Of a DNA stretch of 64,000 nucleotides, positions 30,138 to 40,787 are shown piece by piece. Position numbers and translations under genes: made by a program. The notes beneath the pieces were generated by a model, which was not told where the DNA came from, did not search any database, and worked only from the letters and a program-made list of their open reading frames with translations. Each line of letters starts with the position of its first letter. Within the stretch, counting starts at the first letter, position 1. The DNA is taken from the NCBI GenBank assembly GCA_030248215.1, contig JASANG010000443.1:372001-436000 (forward strand). Direction: 5' to 3'. Source of the stretch: Enoplolaimus lenunculus. Its lineage: Eukaryota; Nematoda; Enoplea; Enoplida; Thoracostomopsidae.

Positions 30138-30810
30138 ACTGTAGTGACCCGAATAAGAGAGTGGGGACTGATATTTATTTGGCCTCTCTAGAGGGTACCC
30201 CCCTTGTTATTCGGTTACGGACTGTTATTTATTTTTAACCGACGCTCCGCCACCATTCGTTACTGATATATATCCGGTACTGCAACTATCCGTTGAATTA
30301 AACGTTTATTTCTCTTGTATTAAAAGTTTCAGTGATAATGCAAGGTTATACTTAGAAATGTACTTTCAAAATTTAAGTTCGCTTTAAATTTTCGAACTCA
30401 AATTATTTGGTTCTGGAGTCATTTATCCGCTACAATTAGGGATAATTGACATTTATGAACTCTAATTAGGGTTTACGGACTCTATCCGCTTACGGATGTC
30501 AGTCAAGGTAGGAACCGGGACTTCAGACCTTTCAACTAAGCAGCTGGAAAAGCGGACAAGAGCGGGGATAGAACTCTCAGCCTACGGATCTTTAAGCGAA
30601 TACTCTAACACTGCGCTACGCAGCCCGCCTCTCCAACTGCATTTTTCGTCGACTATATGTGTCGACCATACACCACAATGTGCATTGCATTTTTTGCGTA
30701 TGCACCAGGACAAGCATGTTTCTCACATGCTTACAACGGACTCTTATTAGGGCTACGGACTCCTATTGATTTGGACTCAAAATGGGGACCCCCCACTTAT
30801 CACTCGTCCT
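30138..30810. mobile_element. M-GACCCG element interrupted by an S1 unit
   Basis: GTAGTGACCCGAATAAGAGA opens it, then GGCCTCTCTAGAGGGTACCC and TTGTTATTCGGTTACGGACT. It is broken at CTATCCGCTTACGGA (30496), where an S1 unit sits, and resumes at CTCTTATTAGGGCTACGGAC (30746). The intact copy at 32999 shows the uninterrupted order. Confidence 0.78.
30497..30740 (-). mobile_element. S1 tRNA-derived SINE-like unit inside M-GACCCG
   Basis: Reversed S1: TGTCAGTCAAGGTAGGAACC at the left, tRNA-like head with GCGTAGCGCAGTG A box and GAGAGTTCTATCCCC B box on the minus strand, CGACTATATGTGTCGACC, CTCACATGCTTACAA at the right. The flanks GCTTACGGA and GCTTACAACGGA may be its target duplication. Confidence 0.74.
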
Positions 30811-31215
30811 CCTCAATTTTAATTTTTGAATTTGTCATTGGTTATAAATTCTAACCATAAACAACCTGAACCTGTTAAAATTTACTAAAAATAAACGTCA
30901 AGTTTTGAATTTTGGTTTTCGTTTCTTTTCAGGCCAAGACCAGCCAGAACCAGGGCGGATTTAACTCTTTGTTGTCGAAAAACTATTGGATCTGATTTTG
31001 AAATGAAATATGATAACTTTAAATCTGATTGGTTGTTTTGAAATTTTGTAGATTCGGGTACTCATATAATTCTAATTAATTTTGCCGTAAAGCAACCGGA
31101 ATAGCAAATGAATTTTTTTTACATATTTTATGCTCGTTTGTTCTTTAAAACATTCTAATCCCGCATAACGTTACAGTAACCATAAGAAGCTATTAAATTC
31201 AGAACTGAAGTTGCA

Positions 31216-31500
31216 CACTGTAAATTGAAGTGAATTGATTTTAACTCAGAATAAAGTTGAATCGACTCAGAAAAGTCGGAGCTCTGAATAACGTTCTTCA
31301 GAACTCAGAATTGTGAATTGATTGAACTCATTCTGTGTTACGTATTGATTGAACTCATTCTGTGTTACGTATTAAACTGACCCACAATTAAATCAGCTCG
31401 GAGTGAGTTAATATTAATACCGTTATTATAACTCAGAAACAACCAGAAATAACGAATTCTCTTACTGAGTTGATTAATCAACTCGTTGGAATTTACAGTG
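31216..31500. mobile_element. M-GAGTT MITE
   Basis: CACTGTAAATTGAAGTGAAT to GAATTTACAGTG, flanked by CA on both sides; has a 29-bp internal duplication (TTGATTGAACTCATTCTGTG). Confidence 0.85.
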
Positions 31501-31969
31501 CATCCGAATCCAAGTATTCCGGATATTTTCTCCAAACATTTCCGGCTCAAGGTTTTACTTCTAGAAAAATCCGGGTCCATGTATGTATTTTGTGAATCAT
31601 TCCAGCTTACTCTTGGTCCTGTATACAAGACAAATACACCAGATTTCTTAGATTTAGGTTTCGCTATAGTCGCGCTAACGCAATATAAATTGGCTTTGGC
31701 AAATGAGGTTAAGGCGTCCTCAGGGAATAATAGAATAGTTTAATCTTAATATTTTTGCATGAAAACGCGCAACGCAAACATGTTTATTATTTCAAAATAG
31801 AAATTCTTCTAACGACTCTCATGAGTATTATCAGTCTTTAGAGGATTTTTGAAAATTGTTTCAATATTTTGACACTTCGATGTCGGAATCGGCACACACA
31901 TCGTTTGGCAGCTTAAGATGAGTTCTTACTCAACCAGACAAGTTTGTGCTATTAACTGTCACAACTTGA

Positions 31970-32322
31970 CTCTACTGTAAAAACGCTTAAACTAACTTGA
32001 TTTAAGCTAAGCCTAATCCACCAGCATTATACTAACTTTTTAGATTAACTAAACTAACAGGCGGGTTTACGCTTAAACTCATTGAAAATCTTACATATTT
32101 TCAGTTTAAGCTAAACTTGTTGAACTCTTAGATACACGGCTGCTCTTGTTACCAAAAATGAGTTTATTTAATCTCTTGTTAAAGTTAAAAACACGTTAGT
32201 TTAAGTAAAACTTAAAATTCTAGTTTAGTTAGTCCGTCCAGCCATTTAAGTGTTTTACTTAAACTGATATTCAAGTTTAGTTAAGATATATTTTAAGCTA
32301 AAGTTTTTAGAGAGTAAGCTTA
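31970..32322. mobile_element. Possible MITE rich in GTTTAG/CTAAAC words
   Basis: TCTACTGTAAAAACGCTTAA on the left and GCTAAAGTTTTTAGAGAGT on the right are loosely inverted; the interior has many TTTAGTTAGT and ACTAAACTAAC words on opposite strands. Boundaries uncertain. Confidence 0.42.
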
Positions 32323-32335
32323 AATCTTGGGTCTA

Positions 32336-32546
32336 TATTCTCAAATGTGTATAGCAACTATTTTTAGTTAGTAATAGGTTTTTAACTCACTAACCATTGC
32401 AGTTTTTGAATTCTTAAATTGGTACAGAAGTCGAGCAAGTAATGAGCGAAGAATGTGCCGAATTTCGAGCCTGAGAATTCACTGGTTTAAAAGTTACAAG
32501 ACGTAAACACTAACTGGTGATAGGTGCTACCTATATTTGAAAATAC
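32336..32546. mobile_element. M-TCTCAAATG MITE
   Basis: Left TATTCTCAAATGTGTATAGC, right GGTGCTACCTATATTTGAAA, ATA: inverted ends. Clearest copy of the family. Confidence 0.65.
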
Positions 32547-32739
32547 GGGTTTAGGTTTAAGCCATAAGTCTAATCCTATGCATAAGCGTTAAGCTTAAGA
32601 AGCCTAAGTCGAACTCAAATATGCGAAATTTAGAAATTTCGAAACCAGAATGGAGAAATATACAATAGTATAAATTTAGCATTGCTACATGAATATTCGG
32701 AAACTTGGACAGGATCTTTGCAAATACGTCAACGAGTCT

Positions 32740-32991
32740 CACTGTAGATTTCAGTAAGTTGATTTTACCACCAGAATGACTTGATGCTACTAGGTAGGTC
32801 TGAGCACTGAGTTCGGTCTTTCAGAACTCAGAATTCTGAATTGATTGACCTCATTCTGAGTTAATCAGCTCTCCCGGAATTAAATCAGTTCATAGTGAGT
32901 TAATGTTTACTGTTATTAACTCAGAATTAACCAGAAATAATTAATTCTCTCTCTAAATTGAGATTAATCACCTCATTGAAATTTTTCAGTA
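32740..32991. mobile_element. M-GAGTT MITE
   Basis: CACTGTAGATTTCAGTAAGT to AATTTTTCAGTA; interior GAACTCAGAATTCTGAATTG and AGTGAGTTAATGTTTACTG. Confidence 0.82.
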
Positions 32992-32995
32992 TATA

Positions 32996-33436
32996 CCGTA
33001 TTGACCCGAACAAGAGGGGGGACTGGTGTTTATTTGGCCTCTCCAGAAGTACCCCCCTTGTTTTTCGGTTACGGAATGTTATTTATTTTTAACCATCGCT
33101 TCGCCGGCCTTCGTTGTTGATATATATCCGAAACTGCAATTATCCGTTGAATTAAACGTATATTTGTCTTGTGTCAATAGCTTGAGCGATAATTCAAGGA
33201 TATACTTAGGAATGTACTTTCAAAATTTAAGTACGCTTTAAAGTTTCGAACTCAAATTATTTGGTCCTGGAGTCATTTATGCGCAACAATTAAGGTTAAT
33301 TAATATTTATGAACTCTAATTAGGGTTTAGGGACTCTATCCGCTTACGGACTCTTATTGGGGATACGGACTCCTATTGATTCGGACCCAAAATGGCCCCC
33401 CTATTATTACTCCCTCTTATTCGGGTCAATACAGTA
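32996..33436. mobile_element. M-GACCCG MITE, intact
   Basis: Terminal inverted repeat TACCGTATTGACCCGAACAA / TTATTCGGGTCAATACAGTA, about 440 bp. Non-coding interior with several CGGACTCTTATT/GGACTCCTATT words. Confidence 0.82.
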
Positions 33437-33636
33437 CAAGCATATGCTGAATCAAAATAAGAGATAGCTTCATACTTTGCCTTATAGCAAATATTGATTG
33501 GATATGAAATGTTAATGTCGACACTGAGTCATTGTTAAGTGGTTAATTTCTCCTAGTTTGCCTAAGCCTAAGCCTAAGTTTCTCTGTCATACTCGCGATT
33601 AATATGAATTTTCAGTAAAAGAAGAACAAAGATTGT

Positions 33637-33909
33637 ACACAGTAAAACTCATTGAGTTGACTCATTAACTCAAATGGTGGGTTCGTTATTTCGGAGTTAA
33701 AACAGTGAACATTAACTAACTCTAAGTTGAGTTGACTATCACTTTGTGTTGAAATGACTCCAAGTGAGTTGATTAATTAACTCAGAAAAAGTTACATCAA
33801 CTCAGAATTTTGAGTTCGGACAGCCGTGACTTAGATTGCGTTATTCAACTCATTCTGAGCTAAAATCAACTCATTCTGAGTTAAAAGCAACTCACTGAAA
33901 TTTACAGAG
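33637..33909. mobile_element. M-GAGTT MITE, diverged ends
   Basis: CACAGTAAAACTCATTGAGT to GAAATTTACAGAG with typical GAGTT/AACTC interior. Confidence 0.75.
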
Positions 33910-34075
33910 CAAAAGTTGGCAATAAAAACTATGCTAAACACATAAACTTCATTATATTCTAACTTTCGATAAATTTCTTCTTCCAGAAAAGGGGTGGCGA
34001 TATCCGTGCGAAAACAGCCCTTTCGCCCCCCCCCCCAAACAGGTGCGGCTTTGATTTCTACATCACACTGCAAAT

Positions 34076-34322
34076 TCCAATGAGTTGATAATAATCAATG
34101 CAGCTCGCGAGTTAGTTATTTCTGAATTAATATCAGTATACATTAACTCTCTCTCTGAGTTGAGTTGAATCCCACTTTGAGTTGAGTTTGACTCTGGGTG
34201 AGTTAATTAATGAACTCAGAACGAATTGAATCAACTCAAAATTCTGAGTTCTGATAGTCCTAACTCAGGCTGAGTGATTCAACACATTCTGAGTTTAAAT
34301 CAACTCACTAAATTTTACAGTG
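34076..34322. mobile_element. M-GAGTT MITE
   Basis: CACTGCAAATTCCAATGAGT to AATTTTACAGTG. The start reads CACTGCAAA like M-GAGTC, but the interior is M-GAGTT. Confidence 0.83.
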
Positions 34323-34853
34323 GCAAACACACAAGTACTATTTTCAAATGCCGATTACACTTCTGCTTCATCGCTGGCGTTTAAAAGCAAACTTTTCAAA
34401 CAAAAAATACCGCATCTGTGAAACAAAGATAAAACCCTCCGCAGGGTATTTTCGTTTCAAATTAGCTGTCAAAATTTGCAAAATACATATAAACAGAAAT
34501 AAACAATATACGTATAATGCAATGTTACTGCAACAAATGCTGTCAAGTAGTAAATTTAAATGCCAGCTACATTCCGGCCGTGCCGGATGCCTACTACGGC
34601 AGGCCGGGACGCGGCCGATTGGCCAATTTGTCGGTCTACCGTTGGTCGGTGTGCGTATATGTAGTGTAGTGAACACCTATCTGTCCTAGTTCACAATACA
34701 GGTCGTCGTAATCCCAAATTATTACTCAAAACTGGCTATAAATAACAACTGCAACTAAAATTCATTTTAGACCAACGAAACCTTGAGCTGTTGCGTGTAG
34801 CACCTAACACCAGATAATAATAGCTTATTTTTTCACGATAACTGTAAAGCCTA
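34323..34853. other. No gene recognised
   Basis: Overlapping frames on both strands (34348-34689, 102-113 codons) have no domain or splice support. 34570-34630 is locally GC-rich (CCGGCCGTGCCGGATGCC). Confidence 0.4.
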
Positions 34854-35105
34854 CACTATAAATTCCTGTGAGTTGCGTTTAACTGCGAATGAGTTGAATC
34901 ACTCAGTTTGAGCTAGAACTATCAGAACTCAAAATTCTGAGTTGATGCAACTTTTTCTGAGTTAATTAATCGATTCACTTGGAGTCATCTCAACACAAAG
35001 TGATAGTCAACTCAACTCAGAGTAAGTTAATGTTCACTGTTTTTAACTTAGAAATAACTATCCCACCATCTGAGTTAATTAGTCAACTCATGTGATTTTA
35101 CAGCG
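34854..35105. mobile_element. M-GAGTT MITE
   Basis: CACTATAAATTCCTGTGAGT to ATTTTACAGCG with TA at both sides. Confidence 0.82.
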
Positions 35106-35177
35106 TACGACTCATAAAATCTGCGTAGAAGAATGACTAAACTACGGAAAAAATGACCTCATCTTTGTAGCATAGTT

Positions 35178-35605
35178 ATCATTGGTTCGTAAGTTACAAG
35201 ACTTATCATTGGTTCGAAAGTTACAAGTCTTATCATTGGTTCGTAAGTTACAAGACTTATCATTGGTTCGTAAGTTACAAGACTTATCATTGGTTCGAAA
35301 GTTACAAGTCTTATCATTGGTTCGAAAGTTACAAGTCTTATCATTGGTTCGTAAGTTACAAGACTTATCATTGGTTCGAAAGTTACAAGTCTTATCATTG
35401 GTTCGAAAGTTACAAGTCTTATCATTGGTTCGAAAGTTACAAGTCTTATCATTGGTTCGAAAGTTACAAGTCTTATCATTGGTTCGAAAGTTACAAGTCT
35501 TATCATTGGTTCGAAAGTTACAAGTCTTATCATTGGTTCGAAAGTTACAAGTCTTATCATTGGTTCGAAAGTTACAAGACTTATCATTGGTTCGAAAGTT
35601 ACACT
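35178..35605. repeat. 27-bp minisatellite, about 16 units
   Basis: Unit ATTGGTTCGAAAGTTACAAG + TCTTATC, with GTAAGTTACAAGAC variants. The unit length is a multiple of three and has no stops in two frames, so long periodic frames exist on both strands (nine-residue repeats such as SLVRKLQVL). These are artefacts. Confidence 0.92.
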
Positions 35606-35974
35606 AGTTTTTTTACTTTTACATCCTCCAATCAGAATCAGTTTGCTTTCTAGTAGATTCTGATCGAGCCGTTTTCTGAACGAAAAATTGAGTTGGATTG
35701 GTCAAAAAATCGAACATCGCTTAGCAATATTTTCGAATACGTTGTCGAAGCGATTGCGATTATCTGACGGTGGAAATTATAAATTTAATTTTATTGTCAA
35801 CCAAAATACAACTTAAACAAGATTGACTCGCAAAACGCAGACAAACTGTTTACAACTTCAGCCGAACCCAAGTGGTATAGACACCGAGACGGAATTTTGA
35901 GTATAAATTTGTCTATCCGTCAATTATAGACACGCCTACGTCCAATCTTGGCGTAAATATATAGCTGGTTCTTC
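35606..35974. other. No feature recognised
   Basis: AT-rich unique-looking DNA between the minisatellite and a TGE2. Confidence 0.35.
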
Positions 35975-36166
35975 GGCCCATGTTACTTTAAGGGGTGTCC
36001 AGGTTTCTAGTGGGCCAATAAAAGAGTAAGTTTAGATTCTAGATTACATTTTTTGCTTAGGCTTAGGCTCAGGTTTAGGCTTAGGAACACATTCTTTCAA
36101 CGTTTAGGCTTAGGCGTAGACTTAGGAATACGCTTAATCTACTCGCCCCTTAAAGTAACACTGGCC
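35975..36166 (+). mobile_element. TGE2 copy
   Basis: GGCCCATGTTACTTTAAGGG, TCCAGGTTTCTAGTGGGCC, TTTAGATTCTAGATTACATT, core, GGAATACGCTTAATCTACTC, CCCTTAAAGTAACACTGGCC. GCTGGTTC flanks both sides (offset 3 bp on the left). Confidence 0.88.
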
Positions 36167-36439
36167 GCTGGTTCTATATTTCACAACGTTCTAAAGGGGA
36201 CAACTGAAAGATATCCAATCAAAATAGAAGAATTTTGGCGATGCGCAGTTTCTTTAAATTTACCTTCTTATTTTAAAAATGAAATTTAAATTTGGATTTC
36301 AGTTGGAATTGAAGCGAGTCCTATTTTAAGTTCAACCTCGTAGGTTCCGCACTGCACGTATAATCTGAATATTTAATGCTTGTCGAAATGTAGTGTGTGC
36401 CGTGCAGTATATTGTATTCAGAGGTCAGAGTATAGGTGG

Positions 36440-36795
36440 GTTGCAGAAAGCAGTATATATATAATATATACATATATATGTGGCGCCCTTTTGCTAGGCG
36501 CTCCTGCGTGGGTTCGGATTGCGACTGATAATTATTTCTGACTGAATTTCAGTAACGACATTTGTTTAGCTGCCTGTTTTCAGCATTGTAATTTGCATAT
36601 GCAAATACTTCATGCTTGAGCCAACCCTCGGAATTACGACTAGAGAGGCTGGAAAAGGACGACACAGGATTTCTAGATCTTGGTTAAACTTTTGGTGTTT
36701 TCTATTTAATAAAGCCAGTTATTCAGTTTTCATAAGGTTTTCCCTTATATATAATATATATACATATATATTGATATATATGTATATATATTATA

Positions 36796-36839
<44 letters not shown>

Positions 36840-36845
36840 GAATCG
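36440..36845. repeat. AT microsatellites
   Basis: 36460-36482 and 36745-36840 are TATATA/ATATGT runs. The frame at 36612-36944 runs straight through them and is not a gene. Confidence 0.85.
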
Positions 36846-37489
36846 GAACAGCAAACTTATACCGGGATTGTAATCGGAATCGGAACTAGAAACTTTGTGA
36901 CCGTACGAATAAAATATGTATTGACTAATATAATATTGATTTAAAGTATCTGTTGGCAGGCAACAATTTTCAAAACAGGTCGTATGACCAAATTGGTGAT
37001 GATTTTTGGTCGTGTAAAAAGCTAAACTACAATCAATTATTGATAAGTTAACTCATCAAAAGCAATTAATGCATAAAAAATTACAGAATATTTATGATGC
37101 AGTGTATCAGAACAAGTAGGATTAAAAATTAAAAATTCCGATTCATATATCGGAATAGGTATTCCGATCAATTGTCAGCTCAAATTACCGGATATCTAAG
37201 GTATGAGGTGGTCGCAAAACCAATCTCGAAGTCCAGTTTGGGTCATAATACAACCCTGCCTCCTATACTTTGCTGATTGCCAAACTTAAAAAAACGCTAC
37301 TTTTCGACATAATTTCCAACATTTTATAGTTCAAATTTGCTATCGTCGTTGCCATAGACAACTTTGATGACTAAACGCGGCTGTCGTAATATCGAGTAGA
37401 CTATTAATATTTGTCTATTACTAAGTTTAGTAGCATATTCGGGTAAAATCTAACTTATTAATGAGTTAAACTAGTGACATTGAAGTTAC
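36846..37489. other. No gene; M-CCGGATA-like traces
   Basis: 37135-37200 has ATTCCGATTCATATATCGGA and ATTACCGGATATCTAAGG, possible M-CCGGATA remnants. Nothing else recognised. Confidence 0.35.
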
Positions 37490-37659
37490 GGCCCAATGTA
37501 AAGATCAGGGGCGGAACGTTTTTCTGTGGGACTACAATAGAGTAAGTTTAAGCTTTAGTCTAATTTTTTTTTGTTTAGCTTAGGATTTAGGCTCAGGCTT
37601 AGGCTTAGGCTTAGGAATATGCTTATAATACTGTTCCGCCCCTGTTCTTTACATTGGCC
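37490..37659 (+). mobile_element. TGE1 copy with 8-bp target duplication (7 of 8)
   Basis: GGCCCAATGTAAAGATCAGG, GGCGGAACGTTTTTCTGTGG (A end), core, GGAATATGCTTATAATACTG, TTCCGCCCCTGTTCTTTACA, TTGGCC. Flanks GAAGTTAC (37482-37489) and AAAGTTAC (37660-37667). Confidence 0.92.
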
Positions 37660-37760
37660 AAAGTTACTAACGTTACGACCAACTCAACAGCGAAACAAAC
37701 TCAACGGTGATTGAACTTTGTCAATGAAATAGAAATTTTTGGTTATTAATATACCAACAG

Positions 37761-38105
37761 TGGCCCATGTGTAGATCGGGGAGGCATAGCCAAGGAAGGG
37801 GGGGGGGCAGTGGGGCTCAGCCCCCCCCCCCTGGAAAATTTTTGGCCTACCCTAGAAAATGTTCAACTTTGCTTGCAAGTCTTTAAAAACTGTTGAATGC
37901 CCCTTCTGAAAAAAATTTTACCCCCCCACCGTAACAAGGTGAGCTGGCGACGGGCCTGTCGGGGAAGACGTTTTTTTGTGAGACTGCTCGAATATAGTGA
38001 GCTTTAGCTTTAGGCTAATTTCTTGCTTATGTTTAGGTTTAGGCTTATTTTTACGCTTACGCTTAGGTATAGGCTTATTTTAGAATTTTTAAGCAGAATT
38101 AGCGA
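37761..38105 (+). mobile_element. TGE1 copy split by an M-CGTAGCC MITE
   Basis: GGCCCATGTGTAGATCGGGG is followed by the MITE (37783-37958), then GGGGAAGACGTTTTTTTGTG, AGACTGCTCG, a TTAGGC-poor core. B end lost. Confidence 0.78.
37783..37958 (+). mobile_element. M-CGTAGCC MITE nested in TGE1
   Basis: GGCATAGCCAAGGAAGGG to GAGCTGGCGACGGGCCTG, flanked by TCGGGGA on both sides (37776-37782, 37959-37965). Interior CCCTAGAAAATGTTCAACTT. Confidence 0.85.
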
Positions 38106-38148
38106 GATCAAACGCCCTACAACAGACGTTTGATTAATTTACCAATTT

Positions 38149-38328
38149 CGGCCAACCTGTCCAACAGGACCGTAGCACTAGTATGAGCATGTTTCTAAAC
38201 CGAAGCCTAAGCGTAACAATTCGCATATACCTAAGCCGAGGGCTCAGCCTTAGCAAAAAAATTAGTCTAAAGCTCAAGCTTGCAGTCCTACGAAAGAGCG
38301 TTCGGCCACTGATTTTTGCGTGGGTGTC
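38149..38328 (-). mobile_element. TGE1 copy
   Basis: GGCCAACCTGTCCAACAGGA, CCGTAGCACTAGTATGAGCA, core, AAAAATTAGTCTAAAGC, AGTCCTACGAAAGAGCGTTC, GGCCACTGATTTTTGCGTGG. Confidence 0.75.
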
Positions 38329-38427
38329 AATTTTAACTTAGAAAAAAGCCTTTACCCACTGAAAATTCGTGGATACGTTACTGGTTTTAGGCCCAAGCGG
38401 TCATTAAATAAATACATACTGGTGGAC

Positions 38428-38626
38428 GCATGTATAGAACAGGGCCGGAAACGTAGTATAAGCATATTCCTAAGCCTAAACCTAAATCCTAAGACGAAAC
38501 GAAAGGATGAAACTATTCCTAAGCCTAAGCCTAAGCCTAAACCTATGCAAGAAAGTTAGTCTGAAGCTTAAACTGACTCTTTTAGCCCCACAGGAAAACG
38601 ATCCGGCCGGTGTCTATACATTATGG
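38428..38626 (-). mobile_element. TGE1 copy
   Basis: GCATGTATAGAACAGGGCCG, AGTATAAGCATATTCCTAAG, core, AAGCTTAAACTGACTC, CCACAGGAAAACGATCCGGC, CGGTGTCTATACATTATGG. Confidence 0.83.
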
Positions 38627-38986
38627 CAGTTGATTTATGTCCCGAAATGAAAAAATTGCAAGAATTACCGCAAACCCAACGTCGATTACGTGTTACAGAT
38701 AGCAATAATGGCTGCATAACTAGAAAAAGTCTATTAATACTTAATAGATGTACCAAAGTTACCTAAATGACGTCAAAAATAACCTTGGCGTATTAATGTA
38801 AAACTTATATTTCCGTAATTTTGCTAAATATTTTTAAATATTAATAAAATTGCTTAAAATACAATTGTTCAAACGTAAATTAAACTTTTAAAATGGTTTT
38901 GCCAATAAGTGTCTCCTGGAAACAAATGAGGTTTTGAGAGAAATTTTTCAAATTCATCAAACTGAATTAGCATTTGGCATTTTAGC
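38627..38986. other. No feature recognised
   Basis: Short unique-looking AT-rich DNA between TGE copies. Confidence 0.35.
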
Positions 38987-38988
38987 GC

Positions 38989-39166
38989 CCATGTTACTTT
39001 TAGGGCCGTCCTGGCTTCTGATGGGTCTGTACAAGAGTAGGCTTTTAGATTTTAGACTATATTTTTTGATTAGGTTCAGTAATACACTTGTTTCAACGGT
39101 TAGGCTTAGGCTTATGAATATGCTTAATCTACTGTTATGGCATTAAAAGTAATATTAACATTGGTC
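38989..39166 (+). mobile_element. TGE2 copy
   Basis: CCCATGTTACTTTTAGGGCC, GTCCTGGCTTCTGATGGGTC, short core, GAATATGCTTAATCTACTGT, TATGGCATTAAAAGTAATAT, ACATTGG. Confidence 0.78.
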
Positions 39167-39171
39167 ACTAA

Positions 39172-39300
39172 TCAAAGGCGTCCAGAGGATTGAGGAAGAG
39201 GAAATGCCAACCATTTGGCTGGTGCCCCCAAACATATTCGGTATAACCGTAAACAATCTTGAATTGCAATTGTAGGGGCCCCAAAATTATTCGTACCCCC
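39172..39300. repeat. Dispersed repeat, inverted relative to 49215-49370
   Basis: Shares CCGTAAACAATCTTGAATTG + CAATTGTAGGGG and ATTATT.GTACCCCCC with the reverse complement of 49215-49370. Ends CAAAGGCGTCCAGAGG suggest a small MITE. Confidence 0.55.
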
Positions 39301-39503
39301 CGAATATGATTTTTTACGGTCGCCTCGTGCGTGGCACTAACCGTCTTGAAACACCCTTTACCGTGTTTGTTGTGATTGGCAAAATTTTAGCGATGTGAAC
39401 TTTGATTTAAGCGAAATTTTGAACAGCACTGCTAAACAAATTTGACGGATATTTCTTGGAAATTTCAGAATGTGTAATAAAAATGGCCAGTTATCATTTG
39501 CAT

Positions 39504-39810
39504 GGCCTATGTATAGAACAGGGCCGGAACAGTAGTATAAGCATATTCCTAAGCCTAAGCCTAAACCTAAGCCTAAGCCTAAGCGTAAGAATGAACCTAT
39601 ACCTAAGCCTAAGCATAAGTCTAAGCGTAAGAATGAAGCTATACCTAAGTTTAAGCCTAAGCCTAAGCGTTAGCCTAAGCGTAAGAATGAAGCTATACCT
39701 AAGCCTAAGACTAAGCCTAAGCTTAAAACGTAAGCAAAAAATAGTCTAAAGCTTTAAGCTTACTCTATTACAGTCCGGCCGGAACACGTTCCGGCCCTAT
39801 TCTACACATG
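39504..39810 (-). mobile_element. TGE1 copy with expanded core
   Basis: GGCCTATGTATAGAACAGGG, CCGGAACAGTAGTATAAGCA, about 170 bp of CCTAAG core with three GCGTAAGAATGAA interruptions, TTACTCTATTACAGTCCGGC, CGTTCCGGCCCTATTCTACA, CATG. Confidence 0.9.
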
Positions 39811-40393
39811 AACGTTTTGCCTTATAGGATAACCACTTGCTGAATGCTATAGCAACGGTCAAAACCCATTTTCTCGCTCGCAAAACTCGCTTGTCAAAAA
39901 CTTTTAAAGAACGTTTTTTACCTTTTCAAAATAATTTATATAATTAAGAATAATTTCACAAAAAAATTACTTCAAACAATTTCTAAATTAACAGATAAAA
40001 TTTAATAGCTATGTAATTTTTGTAAAATCTATATGAAACAATCAAATATATAAATATATTATTATACGTTTCCGAACCCAAAACTCACTAAACGACATTC
40101 CATTAAACTGGTACCGTTCAGCACTTTGAACCACTTTAAACTAGGCTCTCGAGGTGCCCTTAACTCAAGAGACACACGTCGAAATAGTATGTAGTCCACT
40201 GACCCTAAGGGAGTAAAATAACACTTCAGGAAGCTTCTAATGGTACGAACGATCATAAGTGTATATGTAGGGTAAAAACGAATATCTCCCTCACAAGGCA
40301 AGAGATAGCAGACATTTTTTCAAGCTTTAGAATAAATTGCACATTTTTGAATTGAAAAAATTTGTTACTGTATACGTTCGAACGCTTAAAAAA
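39811..40393. other. No gene confirmed; unassigned 79-codon minus frame
   Basis: The minus frame 40062-40301 (starting MPCEGDIRFYPTYTLMIV) is not explained by any repeat family here and has mixed composition. No splice or domain evidence; probably chance. Confidence 0.3.
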
Positions 40394-40785
40394 TCGGCCA
40401 ATATATAGAACAAGGTCATAACAGTAGCATAAGGCTAAACCTAAGCCTAAACCTAAGCGGAAAAATGAGCTTATACCTAAGTCTAAAAAAGCTAAACAAA
40501 AAAAGTTCGTTTAAGGCTTAAGTTTTACTTTATTGCAGCATCACAGAAAAACAGGCCAATGTTACTTTAAGGGGCGTAACAGTAGATTAAGTGTATTTCT
40601 GAGCCTAAGTCTCTGCCTAAGCGTTGCAAAAATGAGTTCCTAAGCCTAAGCCTAAGCCTAAGCAAAAGCAAAAAATGTAATCTAAAATCTAAACCTACTC
40701 TTTTATGGACCCACCAGAATCCTGGACGCCCCTTAAAGTAACATGGGCCGAAAAACGTTCCGCTCTTGATCTTTACACGAGTCAA
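40394..40785 (-). mobile_element. Composite: TGE1 with TGE2 inserted in its A end
   Basis: TGE1 begins GGCCAATATATAGAACAAGG; its A-end word GAAAAACGTTCCGCTCTTGA is split at GAAAAAC by a TGE2 (40556-40747), then continues to CTTTACACGAGTC. Paralogous to 28854, sharing the left flank CTTAAAAAATC. Confidence 0.88.
40556..40747 (-). mobile_element. TGE2 copy nested in TGE1, with near-perfect TSD
   Basis: GGCCAATGTTACTTTAAGGG, GCGTAACAGTAGATTAAG, core with GCGTTGCAAAAATGAGTTCC, ATCTAAAATCTAAACC, TGGACCCACCAGAATCCTGG, CCCCTTAAAGTAACATGGGCC. Flanks GAAAAACA and GAAAAACG (7 of 8). Confidence 0.92.
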
Positions 40786-40787
40786 TC

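Noticed and set aside
34348-34689. Opposed 113- and 102-codon frames as genes
   Set aside because: Mutual shadows; neither has domain or splice support.
35159-35607. A repeat protein with nine-residue repeats
   Set aside because: Both strands are equally open because the 27-bp unit is a multiple of three without stops; no leader, no flanking coding signal.
36612-36944. Tyr/Ile-rich protein
   Set aside because: The frame runs through TATA microsatellites.
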